Shown here in pieces: positions 35,695 through 44,913 of a stretch of 47,790 nucleotides of DNA. Within the stretch, counting starts at the first letter, position 1; every line of letters begins with the position of its first letter. The notes under the pieces are model-generated. The model worked only from the letters and a program-made list of their open reading frames with translations, was not told where the DNA came from and ran no database searches. Origin of the DNA: Nostoc sp. NMS4 (GTDB lineage: Bacteria > Cyanobacteriota > Cyanobacteriia > Cyanobacteriales > Nostocaceae). The stretch lies in contig NZ_JABXKI010000257.1 in NCBI RefSeq assembly GCF_017115095.1, positions 1 to 47,790 of the forward strand, written 5' to 3'. Both the position numbers and the translations under genes were made by a program.

Positions 35695-36078
35695 ATGCAG
35701 CGTACTATCCTTTTGGCAAAAATTCATAACTGCACCCTCACAGGGGCGAATATCAACTACGTGGGTAGTATCAGCATTGATGAAATCCTTTTAGAAAAAG
35801 CTGGTATCTTACCTTATGAACAGGTGCAAGTAGTTAATAGTGCCAACGGTCAGCGCTTTATTACCTATGCGATCCCCGCTCCAGCCCATTCAGGAATCAT
35901 TGAATTAAATGGAGGTGCGGCACGTCTAGGCATTATTGGCGATCGCTTGATTATAATGACTTACGGGCAGTTCACTCCAGAAGAGTTAAAAAGTTACTCT
36001 CCTACGGTAGTCATTGTAGACGAAAAAAACAGGCTGTTGGAAGTGCGGCGCTACGATGACCTGCTCAGTAAGGTCTAA
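35695..36078 (+). CDS. panD: Aspartate 1-decarboxylase proenzyme
   Basis: A 127-residue PanD that makes beta-alanine for pantothenate and coenzyme A. Self-cleavage site Gly24-Ser25 in [12 protein letters not shown] produces the pyruvoyl group. Further landmarks: [43 protein letters not shown]. Eleven bases separate it from the following MBL-fold gene, so they are probably co-transcribed. Confidence 0.96.
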   Translation: MQRTILLAKIHNCTLTGANINYVGSISIDEILLEKAGILPYEQVQVVNSANGQRFITYAIPAPAHSGIIELNGGAARLGIIGDRLIIMTYGQFTPEELKSYSPTVVIVDEKNRLLEVRRYDDLLSKV

Positions 36079-36089
36079 TTTCAAGAAAA

Positions 36090-36989
36090 ATGTCAAATTT
36101 TGAGTTTTCGAGTTCCCAAGGCTACATACCTGAAAAGTCAGCTACCCTGCCAATTAATCCAGCAGGTGAATTTCTCGTGCAATTCTGGGGTGTCAGAGGT
36201 TTAATTCCTACCCCAAGTATCGACACCAACCGTTATGGTGGTAATACCGCTTGTGTAGAAATGCAGGTAGCTGGGAAACGCTTAATTTTCGATGGCGGTA
36301 CTGGCTTACGCATACTGGGTAAAACTTGGCAAGAACTACAACAGCCATTAGAAGCCCATTTATTTTTTACCAACTGCCAATCAAACAGAATTCAAGGGTT
36401 TCCCTTTTTTGCTCCCGCATTTATTGGGGAAAATAGTTTCCATATTTACGGCACAGCTGCATCAAATGGAGCCTCAATCAAACAATGTCTGTACGATCAG
36501 ATGCTCCAGCCACACTTTCCTTACCCTTTACAGGTAATGCAATCAGAATTGCAGTTTTACAATTTGACTCCAGAAAGTGACCTGAAGTTAGATGATGTCA
36601 CCATTACAACTGCATTAATTAATCAAACTCAGCGATCGGTTGGCTACCGAGTTACTTGGCAAGAATATAGTGTTGCCTACATCACAGATTTGCACCAGAA
36701 TGCCGAGCAAGTGGAGCAAGAGCGGATTTTAGAGTTTATTAAAGGCGTTGACTTGCTGATTGCTAATGCCACTTACACTCCGCCGACATCTCACAACCAT
36801 GATTCTGCTGATTTGCTTTGGCAAGCTGCGGTAAATGCTGCTCTGAGTGCTGGCGTTAAACGGCTAGCCATTTCTCATCATCACCCAGATGACCATGATG
36901 ATTTTCTTGACGAGGTTCAAGTCGATATTAAATCTGCTTTTCCTCAAGCCATACTAGCCCATGAAGGTCTAGTATTAACTGTTAAGTGA
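36090..36989 (+). CDS. MBL-fold protein lacking the HxHxDH metal motif
   Basis: A 299-residue protein resembling phosphoribosyl cyclic phosphodiesterase-type MBL proteins: FLVQFWGVRGLIPTPS, YGGNTACVEMQV and FDGGTGLRILGKTW at the N terminus, IQGFPFF in the middle, and HDSADLLWQAAVNAALSAGV, then ISHHHPDDHDD near the C terminus. Where the family has THTHWDHIQGFPFF, this protein has TNCQSNRIQGFPFF, so the three metal ligands of that motif are gone while flanking residues are kept. It is likely a pseudo-enzyme or has changed function. It probably shares a transcript with panD. Confidence 0.85.
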   Translation: MSNFEFSSSQGYIPEKSATLPINPAGEFLVQFWGVRGLIPTPSIDTNRYGGNTACVEMQVAGKRLIFDGGTGLRILGKTWQELQQPLEAHLFFTNCQSNRIQGFPFFAPAFIGENSFHIYGTAASNGASIKQCLYDQMLQPHFPYPLQVMQSELQFYNLTPESDLKLDDVTITTALINQTQRSVGYRVTWQEYSVAYITDLHQNAEQVEQERILEFIKGVDLLIANATYTPPTSHNHDSADLLWQAAVNAALSAGVKRLAISHHHPDDHDDFLDEVQVDIKSAFPQAILAHEGLVLTVK

Positions 36990-37688
36990 TTTAGAGTCGC
37001 TATAGCGATCGCCTAAGTTATGTTTAGGGTCATAGCCCTGACTGGGGAAGGAAGTTTCGCAGCACTGGTAGCCCTAAACCTTTACTACAAGTGATTGGCA
37101 GCCTTTATAAAAAAGCCGTTTTACCTGTTTTTCTGAGATCAGGCAGGCTTTTTTTTTCAGAGTATATGCTCTACTCTGTACAAACTAAACCCAAATTACA
37201 CAGATATCGGCTCAATCCTAAAAAAGCTCAACGTTATATCAATATATATAATCAGTAATTACAGGTAATGGCTCGTAATAAAAAACTGATTGTAAATTTT
37301 TTTATCTATAGCGATTAATACCAATTTTGAGCATGGTAATATTATCTACAAAATGCACTTTTGAGCCTCGATAATTAAATTCTAGTGACTTTCAAAGAGT
37401 TGAAATTTAAACTCAATTTTCGATGATAGTTTTTGAATTGCAAATATTTATAAGAACTTGAAAGACCCCAAGTGCTTATAAATGGCTGTCAGACATGAGA
37501 AATTTCACCAAGAGCATCTAATAAAATCTTATGTGGTATTAAACCGATAGCTGATTTCGGTGACTTACATACCTCAATTCAAATGAAAAGCTAGTAAAGC
37601 TTCTCAAAAACTTTTCGGTCTACTGAAGTAGAAAATATACCAAATCCCCACACTCTGGGGGAAATCAATTGAAAGGAAACCTTATAGA
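36990..37688. other. Long intergenic region, terminator only
   Basis: After a terminator (37113-37157) the rest (37158-37688) is AT-rich with no gene, repeat family or promoter that I could single out. Confidence 0.6.
37113..37157 (+). terminator. Rho-independent terminator of panD-MBL
   Basis: AGCCGTTTTACCTG pairs imperfectly with CAGGCAGGCT, followed by eight to nine T's. Confidence 0.75.
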
Positions 37689-38096
37689 ATGATTACTAAC
37701 TCCAAAGCCTTTTTGACTTTGACGTTTGCTATGTCCATCGGGTTTACCTTGACGGATTCCGTCATCCAGGTGGCGTCGGCAAAGTTCGTTAGCGTTCCGT
37801 CTAACTACGTCTACGACACGAGCGGGCGATCAGGACCCGTCGCCCGTCACGACTACTGCACTAATTCGCCCGACGAGTTCCCGAACCCGTTTGGCGGGAA
37901 TGCCGACTTCCGCGGTCCGTGCGCCCGTCACGACCTGTGCTACGACAGCCCGACGGACAAGAAGGTATGCGACGTGCGCCTCCTTCAGGACATGCGTAAG
38001 AACTGCGCGGACAAATACAGTGCCTTCAATCCGGTTCGCTCTGCTTGCTACGATACGGCGAAAATCTATTTCGCGGCTGTCGTCGTCGCGTCCTAA
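37689..38096 (+). CDS. Secreted phospholipase A2-like protein, GC-rich and probably imported
   Basis: A 135-residue protein with a signal peptide (LTLTFAMSIGFTLTDSVIQV, cleavage near ASA). The mature part has the His-Asp dyad of prokaryotic/fungal PLA2: RGPCARHDLCYDSP, followed by VCDVRLLQDMRKNC and YSAFNPVRSACYD, with paired cysteines. Such enzymes cut the sn-2 ester of phospholipids. The mature region is about 60% G+C (counted 37 of 60 bases at 37801-37860) against near 40% around it, while the signal-peptide codons are AT-richer. It lacks GCGATCGC sites. This points to horizontal transfer, perhaps from a high-GC bacterium. Confidence 0.8.
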   Translation: MITNSKAFLTLTFAMSIGFTLTDSVIQVASAKFVSVPSNYVYDTSGRSGPVARHDYCTNSPDEFPNPFGGNADFRGPCARHDLCYDSPTDKKVCDVRLLQDMRKNCADKYSAFNPVRSACYDTAKIYFAAVVVAS

Positions 38097-38346
38097 ATCG
38101 AGTGAACTTTCTGACGGGAGCAACGCGATTTTGTGAGATCGGGTGAAAAAGGTGCGATCGCAGTTTCTATTCAAAGAGGATGTTTGAAAAGTCTAAATTG
38201 TTACTCGCCTTAGCTACTGGAAGTCGCGGCTACACGAGACTTTACCCACCTTCGTAGGTTAAAAACCTTTATAGACTACACGCGCTTTGGACACAGCAAT
38301 GCTGTGCCCTTACTATTCCACACAATTAAAATCGGCTATATTGACC

Positions 38347-39564
38347 CTACGAAGCATTTTGCAACTCGGCTGTGCGGATTGAAAGCTGCTCTGTCTTATT
38401 ACCCCGTTGCACTTTTACCTGTAATACTTGACCAAGGCGACTGTCTTCCACAAAATTCTGCAATTGTTCAGCACTGGTAACAGCTTTACCATCAACTTGT
38501 AGAATTACATCTCCGCGCCGGATACCCGCAGATGCAGCTGGAGAATTGGGGACAACTCGCATGACAAAAACACCATTGATTTCTGGTATCTGAATCGGAG
38601 AGTTGGGATCGGTGTTATTTTGCTTGGCGAGATCGGGTGTCAAAGTTAGCATTTGCACGCCCAAATAGGGGTGAGCAACCTTGCCATCACGTTGCAATTG
38701 GGCGGCGATCGCTTTAGCTTTATCAATAGGAATGGCAAACCCAATACCCATTGCATCAGGGCGAATGGCTGTGTTAATACCAATCACTTCACCTTGACCA
38801 TTCAATAGTGGCCCGCCAGAGTTACCAGGGTTAATAGCAGCGTCTGTCTGAATGAAGTCTAAACGTTTGTCACGAATGCCCACTTGGGCGCTGGAACGTT
38901 TGAGGGTACTGATAATTCCCAAGGTAACGGTGTTATCGAATCCTAAAGGATTACCAACTGCGATCGCCCAGTCTCCTACTTGGACATTACTGGAAGAACC
39001 CAAGGGTGCTACCGGTAAATCTTTACCAGCGTTAATCTTGACTACTGCCAAATCTGTAACTTCATCAATACCCTGAACTTTCCCTTCAAAGGTGCGCCCA
39101 TCTTTGAGCCGGACTGTTACTTTATCAGCCTTATCGACCACATGAGCATTAGTCAAAACTAAGCCGCTCTTGTCAATAATGAAACCTGAGCCTAAACCGC
39201 GTAACTGCTCAGAAGGCGGCATTTGTTGAGAGAAACCGTCACCAAAAAACCGCCGTAAAAAGGGGTCTTCTAAAAATGGATCGACGCGACGAGCAATTGT
39301 CCGCTCAGTATCAATACGGACAACTGCTGAACCAACACGATTCACTGCTGCGGTGACAAAGCTACTGCTACCGATCGCAGCACTGGTTGGCGATTGTCGT
39401 TGAGCAATTAGATTTAAAGTATCTCCAGCAGTTATTTTGGGTGCTGGTTCGGCTTGGGAGGGTAACACCTGCAATGTGCTAACCGCTAGCAGAACTCCTA
39501 GCGCGATCGCTAAAACATGAGTACTTAGTTGCCGTAAAGACCGAGATAATTTGGGAAATCGCAT
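38347..39564 (-). CDS. HtrA/Deg-family periplasmic serine protease
   Basis: A protease of about 405 residues (HhoA/HhoB/HtrA group of cyanobacteria). A signal/anchor segment (VLAIALGVLLAVSTLQVLP) is followed by a trypsin-like domain with the triad His143 (LTNAHVVD), Asp173 (VTDLAVVKI) and Ser251 (NPGNSGGPL) and one PDZ domain (about 300-395; GVFVMRVVPNSPAASAGIRR). These enzymes remove damaged extracytoplasmic proteins, including after heat and light stress. I start at ATG 39564; a GTG two codons upstream is possible. Which Synechocystis paralogue it matches is not resolved. Confidence 0.92.
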   Translation of the reverse strand: MRFPKLSRSLRQLSTHVLAIALGVLLAVSTLQVLPSQAEPAPKITAGDTLNLIAQRQSPTSAAIGSSSFVTAAVNRVGSAVVRIDTERTIARRVDPFLEDPFLRRFFGDGFSQQMPPSEQLRGLGSGFIIDKSGLVLTNAHVVDKADKVTVRLKDGRTFEGKVQGIDEVTDLAVVKINAGKDLPVAPLGSSSNVQVGDWAIAVGNPLGFDNTVTLGIISTLKRSSAQVGIRDKRLDFIQTDAAINPGNSGGPLLNGQGEVIGINTAIRPDAMGIGFAIPIDKAKAIAAQLQRDGKVAHPYLGVQMLTLTPDLAKQNNTDPNSPIQIPEINGVFVMRVVPNSPAASAGIRRGDVILQVDGKAVTSAEQLQNFVEDSRLGQVLQVKVQRGNKTEQLSIRTAELQNAS

Positions 39565-39823
39565 AATCACAACCTAATTTATAAGCTTAATTGTTGCTTA
39601 GTCGTGAAAAATCTATTTACAGTTATTTTTACTTCAGGTTTCGCTTACTCTTCCCAATACTGGGGTTAGGGCATTTTGCGAACTACCTGTAATCAACTTA
39701 ATAGAAAATTTAACCCAAAAGCTATTATGGACATTTACCCTTTACAAGTTCGGTTTTTACCCATCAATAAAACTTTTGGATTGCCGCTCAGACTGTCTGT
39801 TCTAACCGTAGACTATGGATGAA

Positions 39824-41146
39824 CTAACTTTTGTATAAAATTTCATTGCGATTAGTCGCGCCTAGCTGGGGTAAAGAGTTGATGGCTGAGTGGGGAGTCA
39901 GGGCAATAGGAACGGTTAGAGGTAGTTGTAATTGTTTGACAACACTTTGTAAGAGTTGATCTTGTCCAGTACGGAAACCCCAGACATTTGTCCCACGGTT
40001 GATAATAGCAAACCAAACCAAACCGCGATCGCGTGTGGGCATCACTCCCGCTAAAGCGCTCACATCCCGGAGAGTCCCAGTTTTGATCACAGTCGCTAGG
40101 GGAATGTGTCTAGTGTGTAGTGTCCCCCGGTGATCGAATCCAGACATGGGGAACAAATCAGCCAGATTCAGCTGATGGGCAGATGCTTCAGCTTGAATAG
40201 CCATAAACATCGCACAAACAGCCCTGGGGGAAATGCGATTTTCCGGCCCCAATCCAGAACCATTGATTAACTGAATTTCTACTTGTGGCACTCTAGCAAG
40301 ATTAGCAGCAGTTGATTGGACTACAGTTGCTCCCCCTACTGAGTCTGCCAGCATCTCTGCCATATCGTTGTTACTGTAAACGTTCATTTCCTTGAGCAGT
40401 TGCTTCAAGGGCAATGAGCGATGACGCAGTAACAAAGTTTGTTGGGGGTTTACTTGCGCCTCAACTTTCACTCCACCCGCAATGAGAACTTGCGGCTTGG
40501 GCGTTCCCTTGGGCATGATTGAGTGTGTATAAATAGCGGGGCGACCCCAAGTCGCACGATTTAGCGTTTGCTTGAGCATCAGACCAGCTAGCATCGGCTG
40601 ACGTTGGAAATTCATGGCAAAATTGCCAGTAATAATTAAATTCCCTTTTACTTGCTTGATGCCCATTTGATTGAGAGTATTACCAAGAGCGATCGCTTCT
40701 TCCCAAACAAACAAAGGATCGCCACGGCCATCAATGATCAAATCGCCCTGCACAACTCCATTTACCACAGGCCCAGTGACGCTGACCAAAGTATCAAATT
40801 GGTAATCTGGCCCCCAAGTTTTCAAAGCAACTAGAGAAGTGGCAATTTTGGTTAAAGAAGCAGCCGGTAGAGGTGTCGTACCTTGGTGATTTGCCATCAG
40901 CATTGGCCCCGACTGCATCCAAATCCCCTGACTCTCAGCCAGATTTTGCGCCACCACTTTTGATGTGATCAGCTTTTTCAGATATTCCTGTACAGTAGTC
41001 GCCCCAGTTGGATTTGGATCGGGGGCAAGAACTAAGCCAGGACTACTTTGCCAAGTTAGTGCATCTAAAGCATCTAGAGGTTTGATTTGTACCCCAGCCA
41101 TTTCCAGCCAAAGCGACACCAAACCTGAACCCAATAATTCCAGCAT
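39824..41146 (-). CDS. dacB: D-Ala-D-Ala carboxypeptidase/endopeptidase (PBP4, S13 family)
   Basis: A 440-residue S13 peptidase acting on peptidoglycan stem peptides and cross-links. The three motifs of the family are present: SLTK (Ser97-Lys100 in PAASLTKIATS), YSNN (SxN) and IKTGTLRDVSALAG (KTG). The fold continues with DGRGDPLF and LINGSGLGPENRISPRAV. A clear signal peptide is not seen; the N terminus (GSGLVSLWLEMAG) is only mildly hydrophobic, so export may depend on a start further upstream. The symbol is by family. Confidence 0.88.
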   Translation of the reverse strand: MLELLGSGLVSLWLEMAGVQIKPLDALDALTWQSSPGLVLAPDPNPTGATTVQEYLKKLITSKVVAQNLAESQGIWMQSGPMLMANHQGTTPLPAASLTKIATSLVALKTWGPDYQFDTLVSVTGPVVNGVVQGDLIIDGRGDPLFVWEEAIALGNTLNQMGIKQVKGNLIITGNFAMNFQRQPMLAGLMLKQTLNRATWGRPAIYTHSIMPKGTPKPQVLIAGGVKVEAQVNPQQTLLLRHRSLPLKQLLKEMNVYSNNDMAEMLADSVGGATVVQSTAANLARVPQVEIQLINGSGLGPENRISPRAVCAMFMAIQAEASAHQLNLADLFPMSGFDHRGTLHTRHIPLATVIKTGTLRDVSALAGVMPTRDRGLVWFAIINRGTNVWGFRTGQDQLLQSVVKQLQLPLTVPIALTPHSAINSLPQLGATNRNEILYKS

Positions 41147-41282
41147 TTTTTATTCCTCTGTCAGGATTTGAAACGTTGTTTACTGTGCTAATATACAAGT
41201 CTTTTTACGAGAATCAGTATTGAGCCATAATAACTGGTGTTTTTCTCATCTGTAAGTAGGGAAGTAGGGTAAATCATATTAC

Positions 41283-41461
41283 GGGACTTAAACATTTTTG
41301 AGGCACAAACAAGCCTCAACCCCATACAGGGCAAGGAAAATACACCAAATGCTCAAAAATGCTTGAAACCCAGATATATCAAGAAACTAGGCAAAACGAT
41401 GTCAAGGTCTCTTTGCATATAGATTTGAGGCTTTTTTCTGGCTACTTTTTGTCTAAGTCCC
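41283..41461. mobile_element. Possible MITE-like element with GGGACTTA ends
   Basis: GGGACTTA (41283-41290) and its inverted match TAAGTCCC (41454-41461) enclose 163 bases without coding capacity. No clear target duplication, so this is tentative. Confidence 0.35.
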
Positions 41462-41465
41462 ATTA

Positions 41466-41610
41466 ATTGGATATTTTTTTATTTGGAAGTCCCTAAGAGT
41501 AGAGACGCGATTAATCGGGTCTCTACAAGAGTTAGGAGTTTTGTTTATCTCCTTGTCCGGTCATTTCCCTCATTTCCCTCATCTTCCTCATCTCCCCTTG
41601 CTCTCAGTCC
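41466..41610. repeat. IS-end-like sequence plus composite repeat, copy 4
   Basis: TTGGATATTTTTTTATTTGG then AAGTCCCT (about 41467-41494) is nearly identical to 46047-46076. It is followed by the palindrome GTAGAGACGCG..GTCTCTAC (41499-41526), the 27-bp core (41531-41557) and TTCCCTCAT units. Confidence 0.75.
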
Positions 41611-41898
41611 CTAATACAGATAAGGATTCGTCTTCGGTTGGTAGTCAGAACAATCGATCGCTTCTTCTGTATTGGCAATAGATGGGCGTACAGTACATTT
41701 AAGACGGTAATTATCGGTAAAATATTGGCAACCAGTACAGGGGATTTGATGCATAAGTTTGGCTGTAGTTACACTATCTCGCGCCGCCGCCCAAATACTC
41801 AAAATAACGAGAATAATTACTGTCCAAGCAACAATAAAGCAAATCGGGACTAACAAAGGTTGAATCCCATGAATGAGAAAAGATATCAGTTTAAACAC
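41611..41898 (-). CDS. Small membrane protein with a Cys-rich tail, function unknown
   Basis: A 95-residue protein. A hydrophobic N terminus (LLVPICFIVAWTVIILVILS; about 15-34) would span the membrane, followed by a polar part with four cysteines (IPCTGCQYF, LKCTVRP, AIDCSDY) that could bind metal or form disulfides. I do not recognise the family, but the pattern C-x2-C...C...C is conserved-looking. Located beside chlG on the same strand, 164 bases away. Confidence 0.7.
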   Translation of the reverse strand: MFKLISFLIHGIQPLLVPICFIVAWTVIILVILSIWAAARDSVTTAKLMHQIPCTGCQYFTDNYRLKCTVRPSIANTEEAIDCSDYQPKTNPYLY

Positions 41899-41999
41899 TG
41901 TATGTCCTGATACAAATTAGGAATTAGAAGTATATTAACTCCTAATTCCTGCAATCCTCACCCCCCGCTCACAATACCTACCATTAGAGTACATTGTTC

Positions 42000-42062
42000 G
42001 CGTTAGCGTCTGTCTGCGACACGCTGCGCGAACGCAGAGAAGGTGGGGACTTCCGCGACACG
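42000..42062. repeat. GC-rich palindromic repeat abutting the chlG stop
   Basis: CGCGTTAGCGTC, CTGCGACACGCTGCGCGAAC and ACTTCCGCGACACGTTAA are overlapping palindromic pieces; the last touches the chlG stop codon. Confidence 0.6.
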
Positions 42063-43109
42063 TTAAACGCCAGCATGACCCAAGGCTAAACCTGTTACCA
42101 ACATTCCCAGAACCAGGAAAGGTTGGGCGCTGGCTTGGTATTTAACATCGTTCTTCACAGGATCGCGCAAGAAATACATATCCTGTAAGGTAATTTGCGG
42201 GATGATTAACAATACTAGTATTGCTGCATACAAATTCTCGTGGATGCTGACAAGATAAGCTGCAATCAATCCTTGAAAGATATCTATTGTCACTACGCAA
42301 ATCCAAGAGGCGGTGGTGATGCCAAACATTACAGGTAGTGAATTTAATCCTAGCTGGCGATCGCCTTCCACACTCTTAAAATCATTGACAATGGCAATGC
42401 CCAATCCAGCCAAGCTGTAGAACATTGTCAAAATCACAATTGTGGAATTGAGATCGCCAAACAAAGCGTGTCCTGTAGACCAAGGTAGGGTAATGTAACT
42501 TGCACCCAAGGCGTAGCTACCTAGCCAGCCGTTTTGTTTGAGTTTCAGGGGAGGTGCAGAATAAATGTAGGCGATGAAAGAACCGATAATTGCGATCGCT
42601 GTAATTGTCGGGAATTCATGACCAGACCACACATCTAGCACAAACGCCAAACCATAGCCAGCAATCAGTAATACCCAAATCTGAATAATTACCTGGGGTA
42701 GGGGAATTGCCCCAGAGGGGATCGGGCGATAGGGTTCATTAATGGCATCGATTTCGCGATCGTAGTAATCATTGAGGATCTGGGTGTAACCTGTCATCAA
42801 CGGCCCTGCCAGCAGCATACAGGTTAATACCTTCAACACATTTTCCAGCGTCCAAGTATAGTTACCAGAAGAAGCCGCACCACAGACTACGCCCCAAATT
42901 AGGGGAATCCAGGTAATCGGCTTCATTAACTGCAAACGAATTTTCCAAATTGAAGTTTCCCCAGCAGATGCACCTTTCATCCCCAGCAACTGCCTAGTTT
43001 TCGCATTGCGATCGTTAGATGCTATAGCTTGTTCGCTGGGATTATTTGCTACTGAGTCTATAGCCTCAGTTGGGTTAGGGTCTGGGGTAATGGGAGTTGA
43101 TTCTGACAT
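42063..43109 (-). CDS. chlG: Chlorophyll synthase ChlG
   Basis: A 348-residue polytopic membrane enzyme of the UbiA family that attaches the phytyl chain to chlorophyllide. The prenyl-binding Asp motif NDYYDREIDAINEPYRPIPS (about 135-155) is exactly the ChlG form; seven to nine hydrophobic spans follow, and a second Asp motif NDFKSVEGDRQLGLNS is present. The first 70 residues are a polar extension. It is on the minus strand with the Get3d-like gene upstream (131 bases), with 'gttaggagt' repeats between. Confidence 0.96.
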   Translation of the reverse strand: MSESTPITPDPNPTEAIDSVANNPSEQAIASNDRNAKTRQLLGMKGASAGETSIWKIRLQLMKPITWIPLIWGVVCGAASSGNYTWTLENVLKVLTCMLLAGPLMTGYTQILNDYYDREIDAINEPYRPIPSGAIPLPQVIIQIWVLLIAGYGLAFVLDVWSGHEFPTITAIAIIGSFIAYIYSAPPLKLKQNGWLGSYALGASYITLPWSTGHALFGDLNSTIVILTMFYSLAGLGIAIVNDFKSVEGDRQLGLNSLPVMFGITTASWICVVTIDIFQGLIAAYLVSIHENLYAAILVLLIIPQITLQDMYFLRDPVKNDVKYQASAQPFLVLGMLVTGLALGHAGV

Positions 43110-43240
43110 AAGGTTTATTAATGAGTTAGAAGTTAGAAGTTAGGAGTTATGAATTAGTTAGTTAGGAGTTAGAAGCTATTACTTATTTATTTTTATTCCT
43201 AACTCCTCACTTTTAACTCCTAACTTTGTTCCTAACTAAC

Positions 43241-44341
43241 TTAAAACGAAATTATCAAATAATTATTTTGAAATTTTGCTCCAGCAACAGGTCTACCACT
43301 CAGAGCCGGGGGTAAGGGAATATTGCGCCGTTGATCTCCTGCTTCTACTGTGACTTCTGGCCCATATTGAGTTAGCTTGACCTGTTTTTTGTCAAATCCT
43401 GGCAAAAATAAGCGTACTTGACGATTGTGGACGTTTATTTCAATGGGTTTGGGAGCTTGTAGAGCTTGTGCTTCAAAGTTGGGTAGAGCATCTATCAGTG
43501 GTTGCCAGTCACCTGTGGGCGAGTCGGGAATGACGCTCACAGGTAGGGGTATAAATTCCTCTGATAGATTGACATTTGTCTCACTAGACACAAGGAAAAC
43601 ACCACCGACAGTTAAACCAATTTGTTGAGCGCTACCCCATAAATAACGAGCATTTGCTACCTCTATGGGATCTCCTGTGGTCACTAAGAAAGCAGCGAGA
43701 CGCTTGGGATCGGCAAGAGCGGCTCTCCCTTTTTCTAAGAAATTATTGACTTGATTAGTGGGACCTGCAAAGTTGTCTGCTGTCCAGTTGATATTGAAAA
43801 AACTGCTAATTAACGGTTGAATCAAAGGTGATTCTGTAATCGTCTTCCCTAAATCGGAGTTGACAAATAATTGCCGAAATCGCCGGACATACCAACTCAG
43901 AGATTCTGGCAAACCCAACATCCGCAACGTTAAAGAGTCACCCGTGCCATCGTAGACGATCGCATCATATTTGCCACTGGCATCATATTCGCGGATAGCA
44001 TTCAGTGCCAGGGCGTTGTCCATCCCCGGCAATACTACCAGTTCTTGACCAAAAACGTCTTTGAAGATGGGTGTGCGAAGATATTGCGCCTCCAGTTTCT
44101 TCACTTCGTCCCAGTTGCGCTCTAGTAGTACAGATGCTTGAAACTGGACTACTTGCAAATTGGGAGCGATTTCCTGGGGATCGGCAGTAATGGGAGTACC
44201 CAGCAGGATTTGCAATGTTGGTTCTGCTTGTCCTGCTAGGAGTACGCGCTTGCCTTGACTTGCCAATAATTTGGCGGCGGCGATCGCAATTTTGGTACGA
44301 GCGGTGCCGCCTTTGCCCAAAAATGTCAATATTAGAGCCAT
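43241..44341 (-). CDS. Get3d/ArsA-like ATPase with C-terminal crystallin-type domain
   Basis: A 366-residue relative of ArsA/Get3. The N-terminal P-loop reads LTFLGKGGTARTKIAIA; the usual form is GKGGVGKTT, so the second Gly-Lys pair is Ala-Arg. The switch region GMDNALALNAIREYDASGKY and the A-loop area AFLVTTGDP are present. The C-terminal 90 residues (PIEINVHNRQVRLFLPGFDK) form a small alpha-crystallin-like domain typical of the Get3d branch in photosynthetic organisms. Its client is unknown. The altered P-loop raises the question whether it hydrolyses ATP normally. Confidence 0.86.
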   Translation of the reverse strand: MALILTFLGKGGTARTKIAIAAAKLLASQGKRVLLAGQAEPTLQILLGTPITADPQEIAPNLQVVQFQASVLLERNWDEVKKLEAQYLRTPIFKDVFGQELVVLPGMDNALALNAIREYDASGKYDAIVYDGTGDSLTLRMLGLPESLSWYVRRFRQLFVNSDLGKTITESPLIQPLISSFFNINWTADNFAGPTNQVNNFLEKGRAALADPKRLAAFLVTTGDPIEVANARYLWGSAQQIGLTVGGVFLVSSETNVNLSEEFIPLPVSVIPDSPTGDWQPLIDALPNFEAQALQAPKPIEINVHNRQVRLFLPGFDKKQVKLTQYGPEVTVEAGDQRRNIPLPPALSGRPVAGAKFQNNYLIISF

Positions 44342-44462
44342 TAGTTGATTCCTATTTTCACCGCCGATCTTTTCAACTCCAACTTAGCACTCAATAAAGA
44401 CTCTCAGCCTGTGCTAGAAATTTCAGATGCCAAGAAAAACCCGCATCTAAGTTCTTTAACTA

Positions 44463-44654
44463 CTACACCGGTTTGATTTCATCTTCAAAAAACCAAGTGG
44501 AATAATTATCATCAAACAGCACAACTACACCGATCCCACCACCGTCGGTGACTTTGTAGCCTTTGATGATGCCCACTTGTCCGAGTTTTTTTACAACTGG
44601 GGGAGAAACGCGATCGCGCAAACGATAGACTTTAACCTTTTGTCCGATTTCCAT
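44463..44654 (-). CDS. DUF2862-type small protein
   Basis: A 63-residue protein with an SH3-like look: MEIGQKVKVYRLRDRVSPP, GQVGIIKGYKVTDGGGIGVV and the ending YSTWFFEDEIKPV. This resembles the cyanobacterial DUF2862 family, whose function is not established. It lies upstream of the Get3d-like gene on the same strand with a 120-base gap. Soluble, no signal peptide. Confidence 0.75.
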   Translation of the reverse strand: MEIGQKVKVYRLRDRVSPPVVKKLGQVGIIKGYKVTDGGGIGVVVLFDDNYSTWFFEDEIKPV

Positions 44655-44913
44655 GCCTGATTACAATTCAGATAAACCAAGTCTCAGTGTAGCGGAAACC
44701 GTGACTCTGCTCTCACAAATTCAGGGGAGATTAGGAACTGGAGAATATAAAGGAGAATAGTAAATGACTAATGACTTCTGAGGTTCAATGATGGTTATAA
44801 CAAGAATAACTGCGATCGCTGGCGGAAAATTCGTCTAGACGCAAAGCTGCTTGTCGTCAAAATCGGAGAGAGTTGTTTCAGATAGCTTGAATTCAGGAAC
44901 AAAGGTAGTAGTC

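Noticed and set aside
37830-38174. Antisense and alternate frames across the PLA2-like gene
   Set aside because: High GC lowers stop frequency; only the plus-strand frame has a signal peptide and catalytic motif.
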